Assembly (NCBI GenBank): GCA_023213395.1
Contig: CM041465.1
Coordinates: 94,123,741 to 94,187,740, forward strand
DNA: 64,000 bases
From: Cycas panzhihuaensis
Taxonomy: Eukaryota; Cycadophyta
Direction of reading: 5' to 3'
Positions 45,791-58,135 of the stretch are shown piece after piece. Each line of letters begins with the position of its first letter. Within the stretch, counting starts at the first letter, position 1. Below the pieces are notes generated by a model, which had not been told where the DNA came from, did not search any database, and saw nothing but the letters and a program-made list of their open reading frames with translations. Position numbers and translations under genes: made by a program.

Positions 45791-47561
45791 AGGGATGTCT
45801 ATGAGATTTATCTATGATACATGCTTCACATTTAAAGGGCTTGGATAAGAACTTAGTTAGACTTGGAAAGGTTTGACAAAGATCTCTAAGCCGATTAATA
45901 TAAATATGGACCATGTGAGCATGCTAAAGAGCTTCTAGGGATAACTTAGGGTATGTCAAAGTGGTATTAAAAATTCTTTACTAGCACAAGGGCTTTGAGT
46001 ATAATTAGCTTCAGAAGATGGGAATTCATTCAAATTAAATAATTTACTAGTAAGCTTTTCAATCAAGACCACTCAATTTGTTAGAGGGTGAATGACCTAG
46101 AGAGTTTGGTCATTTATGGTAACACTATGATCAAATCCATAAGAGATAAGAGTGGATAAGAAGAGTAGGTTTTGTTTTGGATTAGGAATGTATAGGATAT
46201 CAAATAATATAAAGTCTCTCAAGCCTAAGAGTTTTAGGTGTATGCTTCTAATACCTTCGACTGGTTATTGGGATTTATCATCCATGTAAATAACACCATA
46301 TACATTAGAATCAAAAGTTTGATATAAATCCTAATTATAGGTTATATGCTGTGTCACTCCTTTATCCATGATCCATGAGGAGGTATCTGAAGTTATACTA
46401 TTTGCAACTCCAAGAGGGATTTACATTGGTGATTCAAGATAACAAGTGGCATAGCCATAATGAGTTTCAAAATACCTCTTAGTTTGATCATTGGTTCTTC
46501 CCTCAAATCTTTGAATGTGTGCTTGAGTAAAACCTACACCACCAAATTATTCTTCATATGATTTATCATTATTGTGAGCCTTGTATTTCTATTGAAACTT
46601 AGGCAACTTGTATGCAGGTATACGATAATCCTTTGCAAGATGTCCTTTCTGATTGAACCTTTACACATGATAATCTAATTTCTAGCTCCTAAAGTATTAG
46701 TTTGGCCTAACTATCTTATATTAAAAGGTGGCACTTGGCCTTGAGACTGTTTAGGCTATTGTTATTGAAGGTTCTGTTGACCTTGTGGTTGATTTCCCAT
46801 GTTTCTTCCTTTTCCTCTTGCTCAATTCTTTCCTCTTCCATGAGAAGGACTTGGACTCTTTATATAGCAAGCTTCTTCTTCCACCTCAAAGGTTGCATCT
46901 AGAAGAGAGTCATAGGCTACAAAGTTAGTATCAAAGATTTTATCAAATTCTATAAACTTCTCAGAAAGTGTTTCAAAGTTGAGTGTCTTTAATGTTCCAC
47001 TAAATTGAAGACTTGTAAGTAAATGTTTATAATCAGGGACATGTAGACATGATTGGATCAAGAATACCCAAGTGAGTGCATTGGGTATTAAAATCTTTAT
47101 CAATTGTCTATTTTATTAGTCGAAAGAGATTTATTGTCTCATTAGCTTGTCTCTTATACATTTTTAATTTGTTCATTTTCAGAACAAGATGAACAAATTT
47201 TAAGTCAAACTTTGTATCAAAGTTCTTCTTGAGAATTTCAAGGACCTTCTAGTCTGTATCATGTTGCTCTTCATTAATCAAGTTATGCAAGGAGTTATTA
47301 GTAACCAATAGAATTCTTACATGAATCTTTTCATCATCTATCTCTCATTATAGTTTAGTTGTGGCATCTGTCAAAGTTGTTAGAGCGGTTCCACCAAAAG
47401 CATGTGTTGTAGATGTTGCTAGTATGATGGATGTAGGCTACAAGTAGGCTCTCCAAAGACCTTCATACTTTGTAGCATTTTTAACTCCAGTGTACCATAA
47501 ATTCTAATTTTCTTTACCTTTCAATATGCAATTAATATTCTACTTGAATTGGGATGACATG
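45791..47561 (-). pseudogene. copia F gag, protease and pre-integrase region
   Basis: Gag starts at the minus-strand ATG 47559-47561 (MSSQFK, stop, then ILKGKEN...LWYTGVKNATKYEGLW). Its C-terminal half is open at 46822-47103. A decayed zinc knuckle (FNQKGHLAKDY) lies near 46640-46680. The protease site is near 46360, where the Asp is followed by Lys instead of the usual Ser/Thr-Gly. The pre-integrase zinc region lies near 45800-45960. Confidence 0.8.
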
Positions 47562-49280
47562 GTGATGATAAAGAAGTACAAGAGATGATAGAAGTATGTA
47601 CCAGTGATATGTATGGCTAGTACACCTGATGTAGCAGAGATAAAATATGATTAAGTAGTAAGCAATGATAATAGGCCACCAACACTTATGATAAATACTC
47701 CTAACATAATAGGGTTTAATAATGTGTACAAATAGAAATATAAGGATTACATGGATAAATGATATGTCATGTGATTATCAAATCAAAATTATACCCATGT
47801 AGAAGTTGGCATGTGGGTGCACATAACTAAAAAACTAGGTCTAATGTAGGATGTGTGATCAAACTCAAACCTCTATCTCAAGTCCAAAGTAGTTAAGGTA
47901 TTGATGCCTAAGGGAGCTTCTAGTATCCATATTAGAGCCTTTAACCACGATACCTAAACCTGCGCTTGGTGATAAAATCCAAGTCACATGGAGCTCAAGT
48001 ACTCCTAGTTCTCACCTAGTTCACTAATGAGCAACTATATACCTCCTTTGAAGAGTCAAATGGTACATGTGTATCCAACTAGGTATATTTTAATCTTGAT
48101 TAAAGCTTTCAATTTTCCTACATGGTTATCAGGATTATCCCTGATTAAAGGTCGTAGGTATGGCTAACCCATCCCTCTACCATTATTCTAGTTACGACTA
48201 GACCTAATATAAAATTCACATCTCCCTTAGGGCCTAGACTTTGACCAGTCATAGTCTATTTCAACTAAGTTGAGTGTGTGTACAAGTCAAGAACTGATGG
48301 TATAAGCCATACGAATGAGATTCCTTTTAGGAAATAAAGTAAGTTGTTTGTGAATAACCCAAAACTAAAATGGAAAGATACCAAATGTACTTAATTGCCT
48401 TCTACGTTTGCTTTGTTGCTGTTGTTACTTTATGTGTTGCTTTATGCTATGTGTGGAAATAGAAAGAGCATGCTAGATTTAGTAGGGGAACTAGATATTA
48501 CTTCTAATCTAAGGTTTCCCTTATTTTAATACAATGTTTCCAAATATATTTTTAGAAATTTCAATACAAAAGCCACAAAGAACCAAAAAGTGGATCAACT
48601 TACTACTAAAATGCTGATTTTTCTAAATCTAGATGCATATTATTTTGACATATTTTATGATTTTTTCTTACAAAATTCATAAATAATAATAAATGGGTAA
48701 ATTTTTCTAAAAATTACAAATATGGAAGCCTAAATGATGGAATTTAACTTTACAACAAAAGAAAAAAGTATTTAGAATGTCATTTCTGATAAGATTATGA
48801 AGTTAAATTTTTGAAAAGGCATTAAAAAAAAATACCCAAAAAAAGCACAAAAGCATAATCTTGGCAGATTCACTATCTCAAAATCCAAACTTCAATATAT
48901 CAAAAGCTTCATCTTGATACGTAAATTAATTTTTCCTTCTACACCATCTCTAAAAATAGCTAAAAAATTACCTTAAATGCCCTTGCAACAATTTTTGTGG
49001 GGTTGAGGAGGCAAATTCAACATCCATCAAAAAACTACAAAGATCGCATTAACCAATAGATGAAATTTAATAAGATTTATCTCAAAATACTCCAGAGACA
49101 TAAATCTACTAGATCCCTTTAAAAATTTTCATATTTTTAGCTCATGTTTAAAGCATTTCATTGAGAAAAGTATCCTAAGTCACTCATCTATAAATTTTAA
49201 CCTTTTATTTTAGCCAAATCTCATTGTTACAAGCTAAATCTAAAGCTACTCTAAAAGACAAAAATGATCCTCTTGATAAG
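47562..49280 (-). other. copia F 5' leader and junction to T3
   Basis: No coding match. It is probably a long leader like that of copia C. No PBS and no 5' LTR could be found before T3 text starts near 49281. The F element has therefore lost its 5' LTR, most simply by one deletion that also removed the 3' part of T3 (second RNase H, PMD, integrase C-terminus) and the rest of the shared LTR. Confidence 0.5.
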
Positions 49281-49789
49281 GTGAAATAGTTGACTTCAAT
49301 TCTTATGCAGGCTTATGCATTAAGGTTGCATGAGATTGATATTTCTGATATCTTTATATGTCAGAATGAGCATCTTTAAATAAGATGGACCAATAATAAC
49401 CCATACAAAGAATGCGTTGGGCCATCGATGGACCACCAAAATGTCCAGCACATATCCCTTCATAGGATTTTATTAAGGTCATAAATGTTTCATTAGGAGA
49501 AAGACATCTCAACAGAATTCCATCAAAAGAACATTTATAAAGCACATTATCAAGCAAAAGATATTGCCTAACAATAACTCGAATTTGTCTTCTCTTCTTT
49601 GAGGTAGAAGGAGAAGGAAAAGATTAATCATGAAGGTATGACCTAATCTCTCCATATCATAGATCATTAGAAGGGACAACCTAGATATGGAGTACATGTT
49701 CATCTAGAAGAGAATCATCAACAGGTTGCTTGGCAAGATTAGGAAGAGAAGCATCAATCATGATCTCTAGGATGATCATCCTTTTCTTA
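49281..49789 (-). pseudogene. T3 integrase N-terminal part
   Basis: The minus strand gives VLYKCSFDGILLRCLSPNE and HEGICAGHF-type text (here YEGICAGHFGGPSMAQRILC, then YYWSILFKDAH), the zinc-binding N-terminus of Tat-like integrase. It aligns with T2 27800-28100. The catalytic core is missing on the left. Confidence 0.85.
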
Positions 49790-50134
49790 GACTTTCTATT
49801 GATGACTTGAAAATTTGAACTCTTGAAGAAATAAGGACCATTTACCTAATCATCCAGTGAGATTAGATTTAGTTAACAGATACCTAATAGGATCTGACTT
49901 AACAATGAGGTGGACCTTATTCCCAAGAAGGTAGTGGTGTAACTTCTTAGTAGTAAAACTTAAAGCAAGACACTCTTTTTTAAGAAGGGGATAACGAAGT
50001 TCAATAGCCACTAGATTCATACTAATGAAATAAATAACCCATCCTTTATCAAAGTTATCCTCTTATACTAATATTCTTGCTAATGATTCCTCTATATAAG
50101 AAGTGTACAAGATGAAAGGTTTATTGAACCTTGG
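49790..50134 (-). pseudogene. T3 gypsy RNase H
   Basis: The RNase H next to RT, missing from T2. It reads GWVIYFISMNLVAIELRYPL, then KKECLALSFTTKKLHHYLLG, then HLIVKSDPIRYLLTKS, a clear gypsy RT-linked RNase H. Its N-terminal edge (FNKPFILYTS) is at 50110-50130, where the solo LTR splits the frame. It shows that the T family had both this RNase H and the one downstream of integrase. Confidence 0.88.
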
Positions 50135-50139
50135 GGGAG
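50135..50139. repeat. target site duplication of solo LTR S, left
   Basis: GGGAG, repeated exactly at 53161-53165. Taking out S and one copy restores the RT to RNase H reading phase of T3. Confidence 0.93.
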
Positions 50140-50679
50140 TGTTTCCCAGCTACCGTGAATGGGTATGGATAGATCGACTCAAGTAAGCACAGGTATACTT
50201 CTCTCTCCTATCTCGGCTACTTCAGAGATTATAGATTGAAGTATTGGTTAGATTGCATGATTGATTGACTCATCTATATGATTGATTATTCATTTCTGCT
50301 TGAGCACTTTGCATATCTGTAGCCTATGACGACCCGCGGGACCTACCTCTCTATGAGGCAGGCATCCCCATGGTGCTCTACAACCCTTCGCATCACCTCA
50401 AGCCTCACCCAACTTGTGTGATCCACTCACACCCTGGTCACCTATTACAACTCTTAATATTTCACTAGGAGTTATTTCTATTTCACATCCCTTCATAGCA
50501 TTTATGGGAATCCCACCTCTTGATGTCCTACTTGGTCTAGCCTACATGTCACCTAAACTGTCCCCAGCCACTTGGATAGGAGGGTTAGCCCCTCCTAGAC
50601 CTAACACATCTCCATTTAGGGCTCCCAGACCCTTACCATAGCTTTTTTTGGCATTTTGGTCTTGCACTGCTATAAACTT

Positions 50680-50757
50680 AGCGGTACCGCAAAGTTTACC
50701 GCGGTACTGCGAAGTTTACTATGGTACTACAATGTTTACTGTGGTGCAACTATTTCA
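50680..50757. repeat. 20-base tandem repeats, GGTACYGC units
   Basis: Four units: AGCGGTACCGCAAAGTTT, ACCGCGGTACTGCGAAGTTT, ACTATGGTACTACAATGTTT and ACTGTGGTGCAACTATTTC. The first two contain small dyads around GGTACC and CCGCGG. A partial equivalent stands at 62205-62265 in LTR H, at the same distance from the LTR start. Confidence 0.85.
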
Positions 50758-50838
50758 CACTATTTTTTTAATCCATTGTGGCAATTCTCGCTTTTTTTAT
50801 AGAACTGCCATGTGGATTAGTTGACAAATCATCCCCAT

Positions 50839-50868
50839 CCTAATCCTAATCACTTGATTAGGATTAGG
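50839..50868. repeat. perfect 14-base hairpin in solo LTR S
   Basis: CCTAATCCTAATCA, then CT, then TGATTAGGATTAGG: the arms are perfectly complementary with a two-base loop. Each arm is itself a doubled CCTAAT. LTR H has no evident counterpart. Confidence 0.9.
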
Positions 50869-53165
50869 GTAAGCATAAATCCCACCAAGAACCTCATTTT
50901 ACCTCTCTTGGCTCTCTAACATCTCCTTTCAACAACTTCCTTCTTTCTCTCACAGGGATTTCTCTATAGAACACCAGTCATATCTGAGTCTCAATTGCTC
51001 CAGCCTAAGATTCGCCTATTACAGCACCATTCTGTGGAAGCAAGCTTCTCCACCAGCACCTCCAAGCATAGGCCCATGCCCAGGTGTGGCCTCCACGCTC
51101 TCCTCTCAACCGTCTGTGAGCATACTCCTCTTACAACCCAAGAGAAACCATGTAAGCTCCTCTGACCTTCCATTTTCTACTGTCTACAGGGGAAAACCTA
51201 CTCCTTACACAGCCCAACAAGTACCCCACATCTTTTTTCACCTTCTACTTTGAGTTTTACTTTGCAAATGTGAGTCCTTCAAACATATAAGCTATTTCTT
51301 TGAGTTTTGTTGTATGAAAGACCATTGTTTTCATATACCACCTCTTGTACCCTAGTCACCTCTCAACCTCCCCTGGTTTTCTCTAAGAAACCTATAGGAG
51401 AGGATCCACAAGGTGCAAGTAAAAGGAAGTAAGGTGGGATCTGTACCTGTTAAGCCTGCTTCCCAAGGGCAAACCCCTACTCCTCCTTCCTCTCCTTCAT
51501 TTGTGCCTCCCTTGGGCCACCCAGGAGCCTTTGAGAGTGGGTCTACCCTAAGTTTTAGCATGTGCATCCCCTTATTGCGCTGATCTCAGGCCTATAAACT
51601 TCATTTTGGGCATCTCTTTCAGCCCCAAACCATACCTAATACCCATTCTTTGGTTTGCTATACCCTACGTTGCAACTTGCTGCCTATAGCATGTTTGCAA
51701 CATAGGTGACATCTGTATAACTTTGTAGCATCTATTCTCTCTATCATATACTATTTATAAGTTGTCCTGAGCCATTGTTCCTTGTACTTTAGGGCAACGT
51801 GGGGGTGCATTGGTGGGAGGGTTAGCCATTCTGAGGCTAACCTCCTCTCTGCTTGATATGCATTGGTGCTCTCTCTAGAAATTTACAGACATGTTTACTA
51901 TAGTGGATTAACTAATGTTAAACATTATATTTTCAGCACTTGTTCTTTATATGGTTGCATATATCGATCTTATTTGTTGGTAGCCCTATTTGGTGGGGTA
52001 AAAGACTTTGTGATTATAGGTTTTGTGGCAGTGTTTGTGAAGGGAAAGAACACACTAATCCGGGTAAGCCCTTTGCTCTTTCTCCTTCCTTCGTTTCTTG
52101 CTTTCTTGCATGGTCTTTTGTTCTCTTTGCTTTCTCCATTTTGCCTTTTTCCTTTACGCGGGGAAGGTAAGGAAGCCCCACTCTACTTCTGCTCCAACTA
52201 TGACTCCGCATTGACTGAGGATGGGAGGGTGTACGTGGCATATGAGCGAAGCTCTCCTATCGGCCGTGTTACTTTCTGGGTATGCATCGTATCCCTTCCT
52301 CTACCTCTTCCCTTTTGTGTTTTTATTAAGCATCTGTTTTTGCATAATAGGTCACATAAAGGCAAAGGGGTAATAAACTAATTTATTTGTATTCATCTTA
52401 TATATATGTGCTACATGCTTGTCTTTATAGGAAAAAGGGACATAGTAGGGATTACATCTCCCCCTTTTTTCTTTACATAAATCGCAAGCATCCCTCTGTT
52501 AGATGTCATCTTAGTGTGCATGCTTGAATATGCGTTAAACACTTTCTTTCCTTTCTTTTCTTTGTCTTTTGTTAGTAAAAAGGAAAATAGAGAGGAGTAT
52601 AGTTTTAGATCCTTTTTGTGGACACACACTATATCACCTTTTGTCATCTCTCCCCCACATGCCACACACCCAACCAACATGCATAACTTCCATTGTCCTT
52701 GCCGGGGCCTGATTCCCCTTAGCTTACATAGCAACAAGGACCTTCCTTTCGTCATTACTTCTTTTGTTTAGATCCACCTTAGGCTAATTAGCCTAAGGAG
52801 GAATATTTGGGCTCATCTCGCATCCTTTTACCTATTGCATTTTGTCCTACATTTGTTCGCCATAGGAACCCTCTTTTGTGGGTCTCTCCTTCTCCCTTCC
52901 GGCCATCCAAAGGTGGGAGGACCTCATCCTTTGGGGCAACCTGAGATACCCTCATGTGTATCTCGGCCCTCGAGACCAAAAGCAAAATCTACTCTGAGGA
53001 AGTTAGGCATCATTTGTGGGCCCTGAACTTGCACTCTGGCACACGGATGCCCTGTGTGGTATTCTCTTCTGCTTGTAGTATCCTATTCACATTCCTGTAT
53101 TGGCCATTGACCACCTTAGCTCCTACCAAATGTAGTGACCATCCTATAGACGTGATTCCAGGGAG

Positions 53166-54000
53166 CAAGCACAAGTGTTGAAACTAAAGCTTGCTTCAAC
53201 TTGTCAAATGACTCTTGAACTTGAGGAGTCCATTATAGATCAACATCTTTCTTCAAAATATTTATGATAAGATTAGTATCTAAAGTAAAATTAGTAATAA
53301 AACATCTTAAGAAACTAAGTCTACCTAGAAAAAATTTAATCTACTTCTGACTCTTGGGAGGGGGTATATCGACAATTGCACTAATATTATCAAGATTAAT
53401 TCTAATCCCATCATGGGAAATGATGTTATGACAAAAACACACTTAGATGGATTAAGACACAAATAGTATTTCTTACACCTTTCAAAGATTATTCCAAGGT
53501 TATACACATGATCTCATATTTTACAAGAAAGAGCAAGCATATCATCTAAGTAAACAACAATAATATTATCAATTAAATCATGAAAAATATGCATTATTTC
53601 TCTCTCATAAGTTACACCAATATTTTTCAATCTAAAAGGCATGACTTTATATACAAAAGTGCCCTAAGAAGTAGTGAAAGTAGTCTTATGACAATCTTTA
53701 GGTGACATAGAAATCTAATTATAACCTGAAAATCCATCCATGAGAGACATCACCTTAAAACCAATCATCTAATCCCAAATCTGATCAAGAAAAAGGAGAG
53801 GAGTTTTATCTTTAGGGAACGCCTTATTAATATTTTGAAAATCAATGTAAACTCGAATTGAACCATTTTTCTTTACCACGAGAATAATATTGGAGACCCA
53901 TTGAGAATAATTAATACTCTCAATGAATCTAGCTCTTAACAACTTCTCTACCTCTTGTTTAATAGCAAGAGAGAGATGCAGATGAATAGGACATTATTTT
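53166..54000 (-). pseudogene. T3 reverse transcriptase
   Basis: Minus-strand gypsy RT. The connection is SFDKLKQALVSTL near 53170-53215. The thumb is near 53280-53480. The catalytic box Tyr-Leu-Asp-Asp is intact at 53541-53552. The palm and fingers run rightward, with MPFRL-type text near 53630-53650. It is better kept than in T2, although stops occur. Confidence 0.88.
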
Positions 54001-55513
54001 TGTCATTTAGATTTAATGCTAAGAGTTACCATGATATTATACTCTGTGACTTAGGAATCAAGGCCATGCATATCTTTATAATCCTAAGCAAAGACAAAGT
54101 GAAATTCATGAAAGAGATCCTTAAACTAAGTGATCTCTTGGGGAGTACAACTAGATCCCAACTTGATAATCTTAGGGGTATCCCCCATATCTAAGTCTTC
54201 ATCAATAGTCTGCTCCATAAGCATCGTATTTCTCTCTTCAAAATGGAGAGGGGTAGGGTCTATTAAGGAAATGGTCTCCTGAGTTTGGGATAATTAACTT
54301 GTGGTGAATTAAGTTGTATTACTTTAGAAAAACCCAACCTATAATGTCCATTGGAAAGACCAGGAGATGATCCTACTAGATGCTCTAAAATTAGCTCATT
54401 ATTCTCAAAGTGATCTAGGTGGAAGAGATCAATAAGGAGGAGATTTCTTGATAAGTTAGTAGATAAATATGAAGGCCTAAAACATAACAAAGAATCAAGC
54501 AAAGAGTTAGGACAAGTAGGAACAAACTCAATGATTGAAGAAACATGAGGAAAAAGAATAGGCCTATTAATAAACACCCAACTCAAAGTAAAGATTTGAT
54601 GAAACTCTTAATGATATCAATGACATTCTTATTCAAACAAAGACATTAGGATGAGGGATGATGAGGAAGAATCCATTCAAGGAGAAGAAGGAAAAGAAAT
54701 AGTGGAGACCAAATTCACTTCTTGTATTCTAGTGGAAGTATCTCGATTGCTTTGAAATGTATCAAGTGAAATAATATCTTCACTACTTAATTCTAAATCT
54801 AGATGTCAATGTAACAACATCTTCCTCTCATGTATGTTCAACCATCTAGTAAAGATAGGAGATTAAGAGAAAGAGGTAAAGCATCGACATGCAAATCATG
54901 TGAAACTAAAGTCACATAAGTGACTGAAGGAGGAATGATAATAGGAGAAACCAAAGCACTTACCTATGAAGGCAAATATAAAACCTGTAAAAAGTGGGTC
55001 TAAATAGAAAGAGGAGAATTTATAGTAGTAATTCTACTGACAGGTGATTCCCCATAAGGTACGATAGAATACGAGGTTACTTCTTCATAATAAGAGGAAG
55101 AGGAAACCAAAGATTGATCAATTAGGCTCAAAGGATAAGGAATAGATGAGAAACCTAATGAAAAATAAATAATCTTAACCAAATCCATATCTTTTACTTA
55201 TGGATGAGTAAAAGGATCTTCAATGGCAAAGTATTAACCTAAACCAAGTGATTAAAAGAAGTATTCCAAAGAGTTTGATGATTAACCAAGTTCAGAAAGG
55301 CTCTTAATAAGAGGGACTAACTGTTTAATTGGTTTTGGTTTTCACTTCACAATTTTTAATTATCCCTCATGGATGAACCTGAGTTCACTAAAGAGCGAGG
55401 AACAAATCACAAACATTTGGGTAATCCATGGTCTACCCAAAAGGATGTTATACTCCAAGTCAAGATCAATGATAGTTAACTTAGTGAGGATCATCTTTTC
55501 TTCCAAACTAAGA
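54001..55513 (-). pseudogene. T3 linker between protease and RT
   Basis: It aligns with T2 29000-30590; open pieces lie at 54263-54586 and 55000-55188. No domain is recognised beyond the RT N-terminal edge. Copia G interrupts it at 55519. Confidence 0.6.
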
Positions 55514-55518
55514 GGGAG
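55514..55518. repeat. GGGAG left of copia G
   Basis: GGGAG also stands at 60225-60229 on the other side of G. It looks like a target duplication, but T2 has about 15 extra host bases at this point, so the match could be chance after a deletion. Confidence 0.5.
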
Positions 55519-55892
55519 TGTTAACATGGCAATTAATTATTAAGCCACTTAGTTAATGTTAATGTGGTTTAATTAAGTGAAAAGATATGAAGTCAAAAAG
55601 GTGTAGCTTATTCAGAGGGTCACAACCCTAATCGAGTGACGCCTCTTGGGAGAATAGAAATGCCTTAAGGCCTTATGTATTCATCATCAAAGATCATTGT
55701 ATCAATCCATTGTGTAATAATCAAGTGATCCATCAAGTATCCTTTTATGATGGGTTTTTTCCTAAAAGGGGTTTCCCATATAAGTTCCTATGTACTGTGC
55801 ATCTATTATCTATAGATATTTATTTGCTTGTTGTGTATGGTAAAAGATTTTGCAATTAGAAACATTTGTATATGATTTCATGTTCATGAATA
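55519..55892 (+). mobile_element. 5' LTR of copia G
   Basis: It starts TGTTAACATGGCAATTAA. The end is placed at GAATA before the PBS; an end at TTCA (55886) is also possible. No second copy is present to confirm it. Confidence 0.7.
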
Positions 55893-55905
55893 TGGTATGA
55901 AAGCC
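55893..55905 (+). other. primer-binding site of copia G
   Basis: TGGTATGAAAGCC, a decayed initiator tRNA-Met type site. Confidence 0.75.
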
Positions 55906-57318
55906 ATAGGGTCCTACACAACTAAAGCTTGATATTTAGCAGGATGGTAGGATCGTTGGTTGCCAGATAATGCCATGTAACCTAAGATGAATCTTGAGGG
56001 TCCATCAATGCCAACAATGTAGAAAAGCAGGCACAATGTATCTATGGTGGTTGAAGCAATGAATATCACTATTCAATGGAGCGTAAGGGTTATTGGAGTC
56101 AAATTTAGGCATGAAGATTATGATTGTGGTTGGAGTTGGCTCATTGGGGATTATCTGAAGCCGGTTGAAGAACTGTAGGAGTAATTCAAGCCTACAGAGC
56201 ATGTCCTAATGGTGATTCAGTGACTATAAGGATAGCCATCTATGTATACATGTAAGTTAGTTCCTTATGCATTAAAAACACTATAAAATTCAAAGAAAAT
56301 TAGCTTTTGTGGCCACTAAAAATACCTTGTCTACTTTGAGTTGTAGTACCATTATATATGAGAAAGGACTCGTATCTCAGTCGTATGTATACTTATAAGC
56401 CCACATCTATATGTTAAGAGATAGCTGGGCTACTTGTGTACTATTTTGGAGACTTATGTGTTTGATTTGTGTATAGTGTAATTGTACCAAGGTTGGTTAT
56501 GTACTTATTAATATGGCTGGGCATATATTAGAGCCCTCTTGATTATTTTCATGGCACTTTGACTCCTTTAAGGCTAGCTGGGGGTAATTATGTGTTGGTT
56601 GGGCACTAACTCTATTGGCTAGGTTGTGCACGGCCTGTTTTATCAACTATATGAAGGATTTCATTCAATCTTGACATATGCTTATCCGTGTATAAGTGTG
56701 CAAGCTAGAAATGTGAAGCAGTAACCGCGCCTCCTAAAATCACGTCGTGCGACTTTTCATTAAATCATTTGATGTTTTATACTAAGGTTTCGACTTAGTA
56801 ATATCTTTGATATAATTTTATTAAGATTTAAAGCACGCGTATTTAGTTATAAGGAGTGAACTTTTTGAAAAGTTTCCACCTTTAAGAATATATTCTTGGT
56901 ATATTCTCTTTAATATAACTTTATAAAAAGTGACCCTTACCATTGATATAACTCATGTGATATTATATAGTAAAGATATTTGGAATGTTTTTGGTCTGTT
57001 CTGAGTGCAGATCAAGGAGATTTTTTGTGATTTAGACTTGGAGATTGTGCACTATAGCCATGTGGAGTTATCTCTTGTTCTTGTAGCATTATTTTAAATG
57101 CCTTAAGGGTCATTTTGACACTTTTAAGGGTATTTAAAAGCCATTTTTTTATGGTTGAGGACACATAAACAGTCAATGGCTCACTTAATATGGATATAGT
57201 CTGTGTTGGGTGCCCTTGGAAGCACGCTCGTAAGACAGAAGGATACAAGGGTGCAATTTTATCCTACAAACATTCATTTTGGTATCAATTATTTCACATT
57301 GAAGCCCATTTCTCAAAG
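55906..57318 (+). other. 5' leader of copia G
   Basis: 1.4 kb between the PBS and the gag ATG with no recognisable domain on either strand; short frames here look random. Confidence 0.55.
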
Positions 57319-58135
57319 ATGGAGCACATTATGCCCAAAGTTATCTTCAATGGTAACAATTTCGGCGAGTGTAAGGCTAATATGGAACTTATTCTAATGG
57401 TGATTCTAAGGCGAAAGTGGACGCGATTCCATTAGACTATAAGAAGCAAATTCATCTTAAAAAGAAGTAATTTATGGTTGTGGGACTGTTGAAACTGTCA
57501 TTGGCACCAGACCAGAGAGTGTTGGTTTATAATCTTGATGAACTGATAGAGATATGGAAAAAATTGTGTGATACATTTGAAAAGAAGTAGATGAATAGAT
57601 GTCTAGCACTAATGTTAGAATTACTCAACTCGCATGTGGAGGATAAGAACAACATCAGCTCCTACCTTAACAAGATTATCGACTTGAAGAATAAGCTAAA
57701 GGAACTAAAGCTGAACTCAATCGATGATGCATTGCTATTCACAATAATCATGTCGAAACTACTAGCTGCCTTCACCACATTCTAGACCATTTATGATAGA
57801 GATGAAGTGATGGAAGTAGAGACATTTGATGGGCTTAAAAACTTGACTCTAGTAGAGGATGCTAAGCTCAAACACCATGGTATGCTTGGAGTTTTTGGTT
57901 CAAGTTAGGCCTTAGCCATGAAAACTCAGAGGAAGGAGGCCCCTAGGGAGGAGAAGATCACATAGAGGTTAGGAGAAAGTTCTCAAGACAAAAAGAATTT
58001 CAATGAGAAATATAATTATTGCAAGAAGGATGGTCACCACAAGAAGAACTGTTGGTTCAAGCATCATGACAAGCACAAAGTCAACCAAGATGATAAAGGG
58101 AAGAACATTACTACTCACTACATCTAAGCAAAAGC
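57319..58135 (+). pseudogene. copia G gag
   Basis: It starts at ATG 57319 with MEHIMPKVIFNGNNFGECKA. A frame slip follows near 57400. The middle is open at 57591-57785 (LELLNSHVEDKNNISSYLNK, then LKNKLKELKLNSIDDALLF), and a zinc knuckle YCKKDGHHKKNC lies near 58018-58055. Its first Cys reads Tyr, a single G-to-A change. A basic tail follows. The text around it is more readable than in copia A. Confidence 0.85.

Larger units (their letters stand above)
50140..53160. mobile_element. solo LTR S, about 3.0 kb
   Basis: A 3,021-base block starts TGTTTCCCAGC and ends GTGATTCCA, with a perfect GGGAG duplication on both sides. It has no PBS, no purine tract and no retroelement domain inside. This is what remains after recombination between the two LTRs of a large element. 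The window holds a second, related copy at 61708. Its base composition is clearly less AT-biased than the surroundings, with more CG dinucleotides. Long frames inside, for example 51863-52381, lack any family resemblance and are not kept in the second copy. The direction of the parent element is unknown. Confidence 0.85.

Noticed and set aside
48297-48312. TGGTATAAGCCATACG as a primer-binding site on the plus strand
   Set aside because: Matches only in part, no LTR edge lies upstream, and copia F runs on the other strand.
50414-50641. 75-codon Pro-rich frame
   Set aside because: Inside the solo LTR; not kept in LTR H.
51863-52381. 172-codon plus-strand frame in solo LTR S, the longest in the window
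   Set aside because: It lies inside an LTR, is rich in Leu/Phe from pyrimidine runs, resembles no family I know, and the colinear part of LTR H does not keep it.
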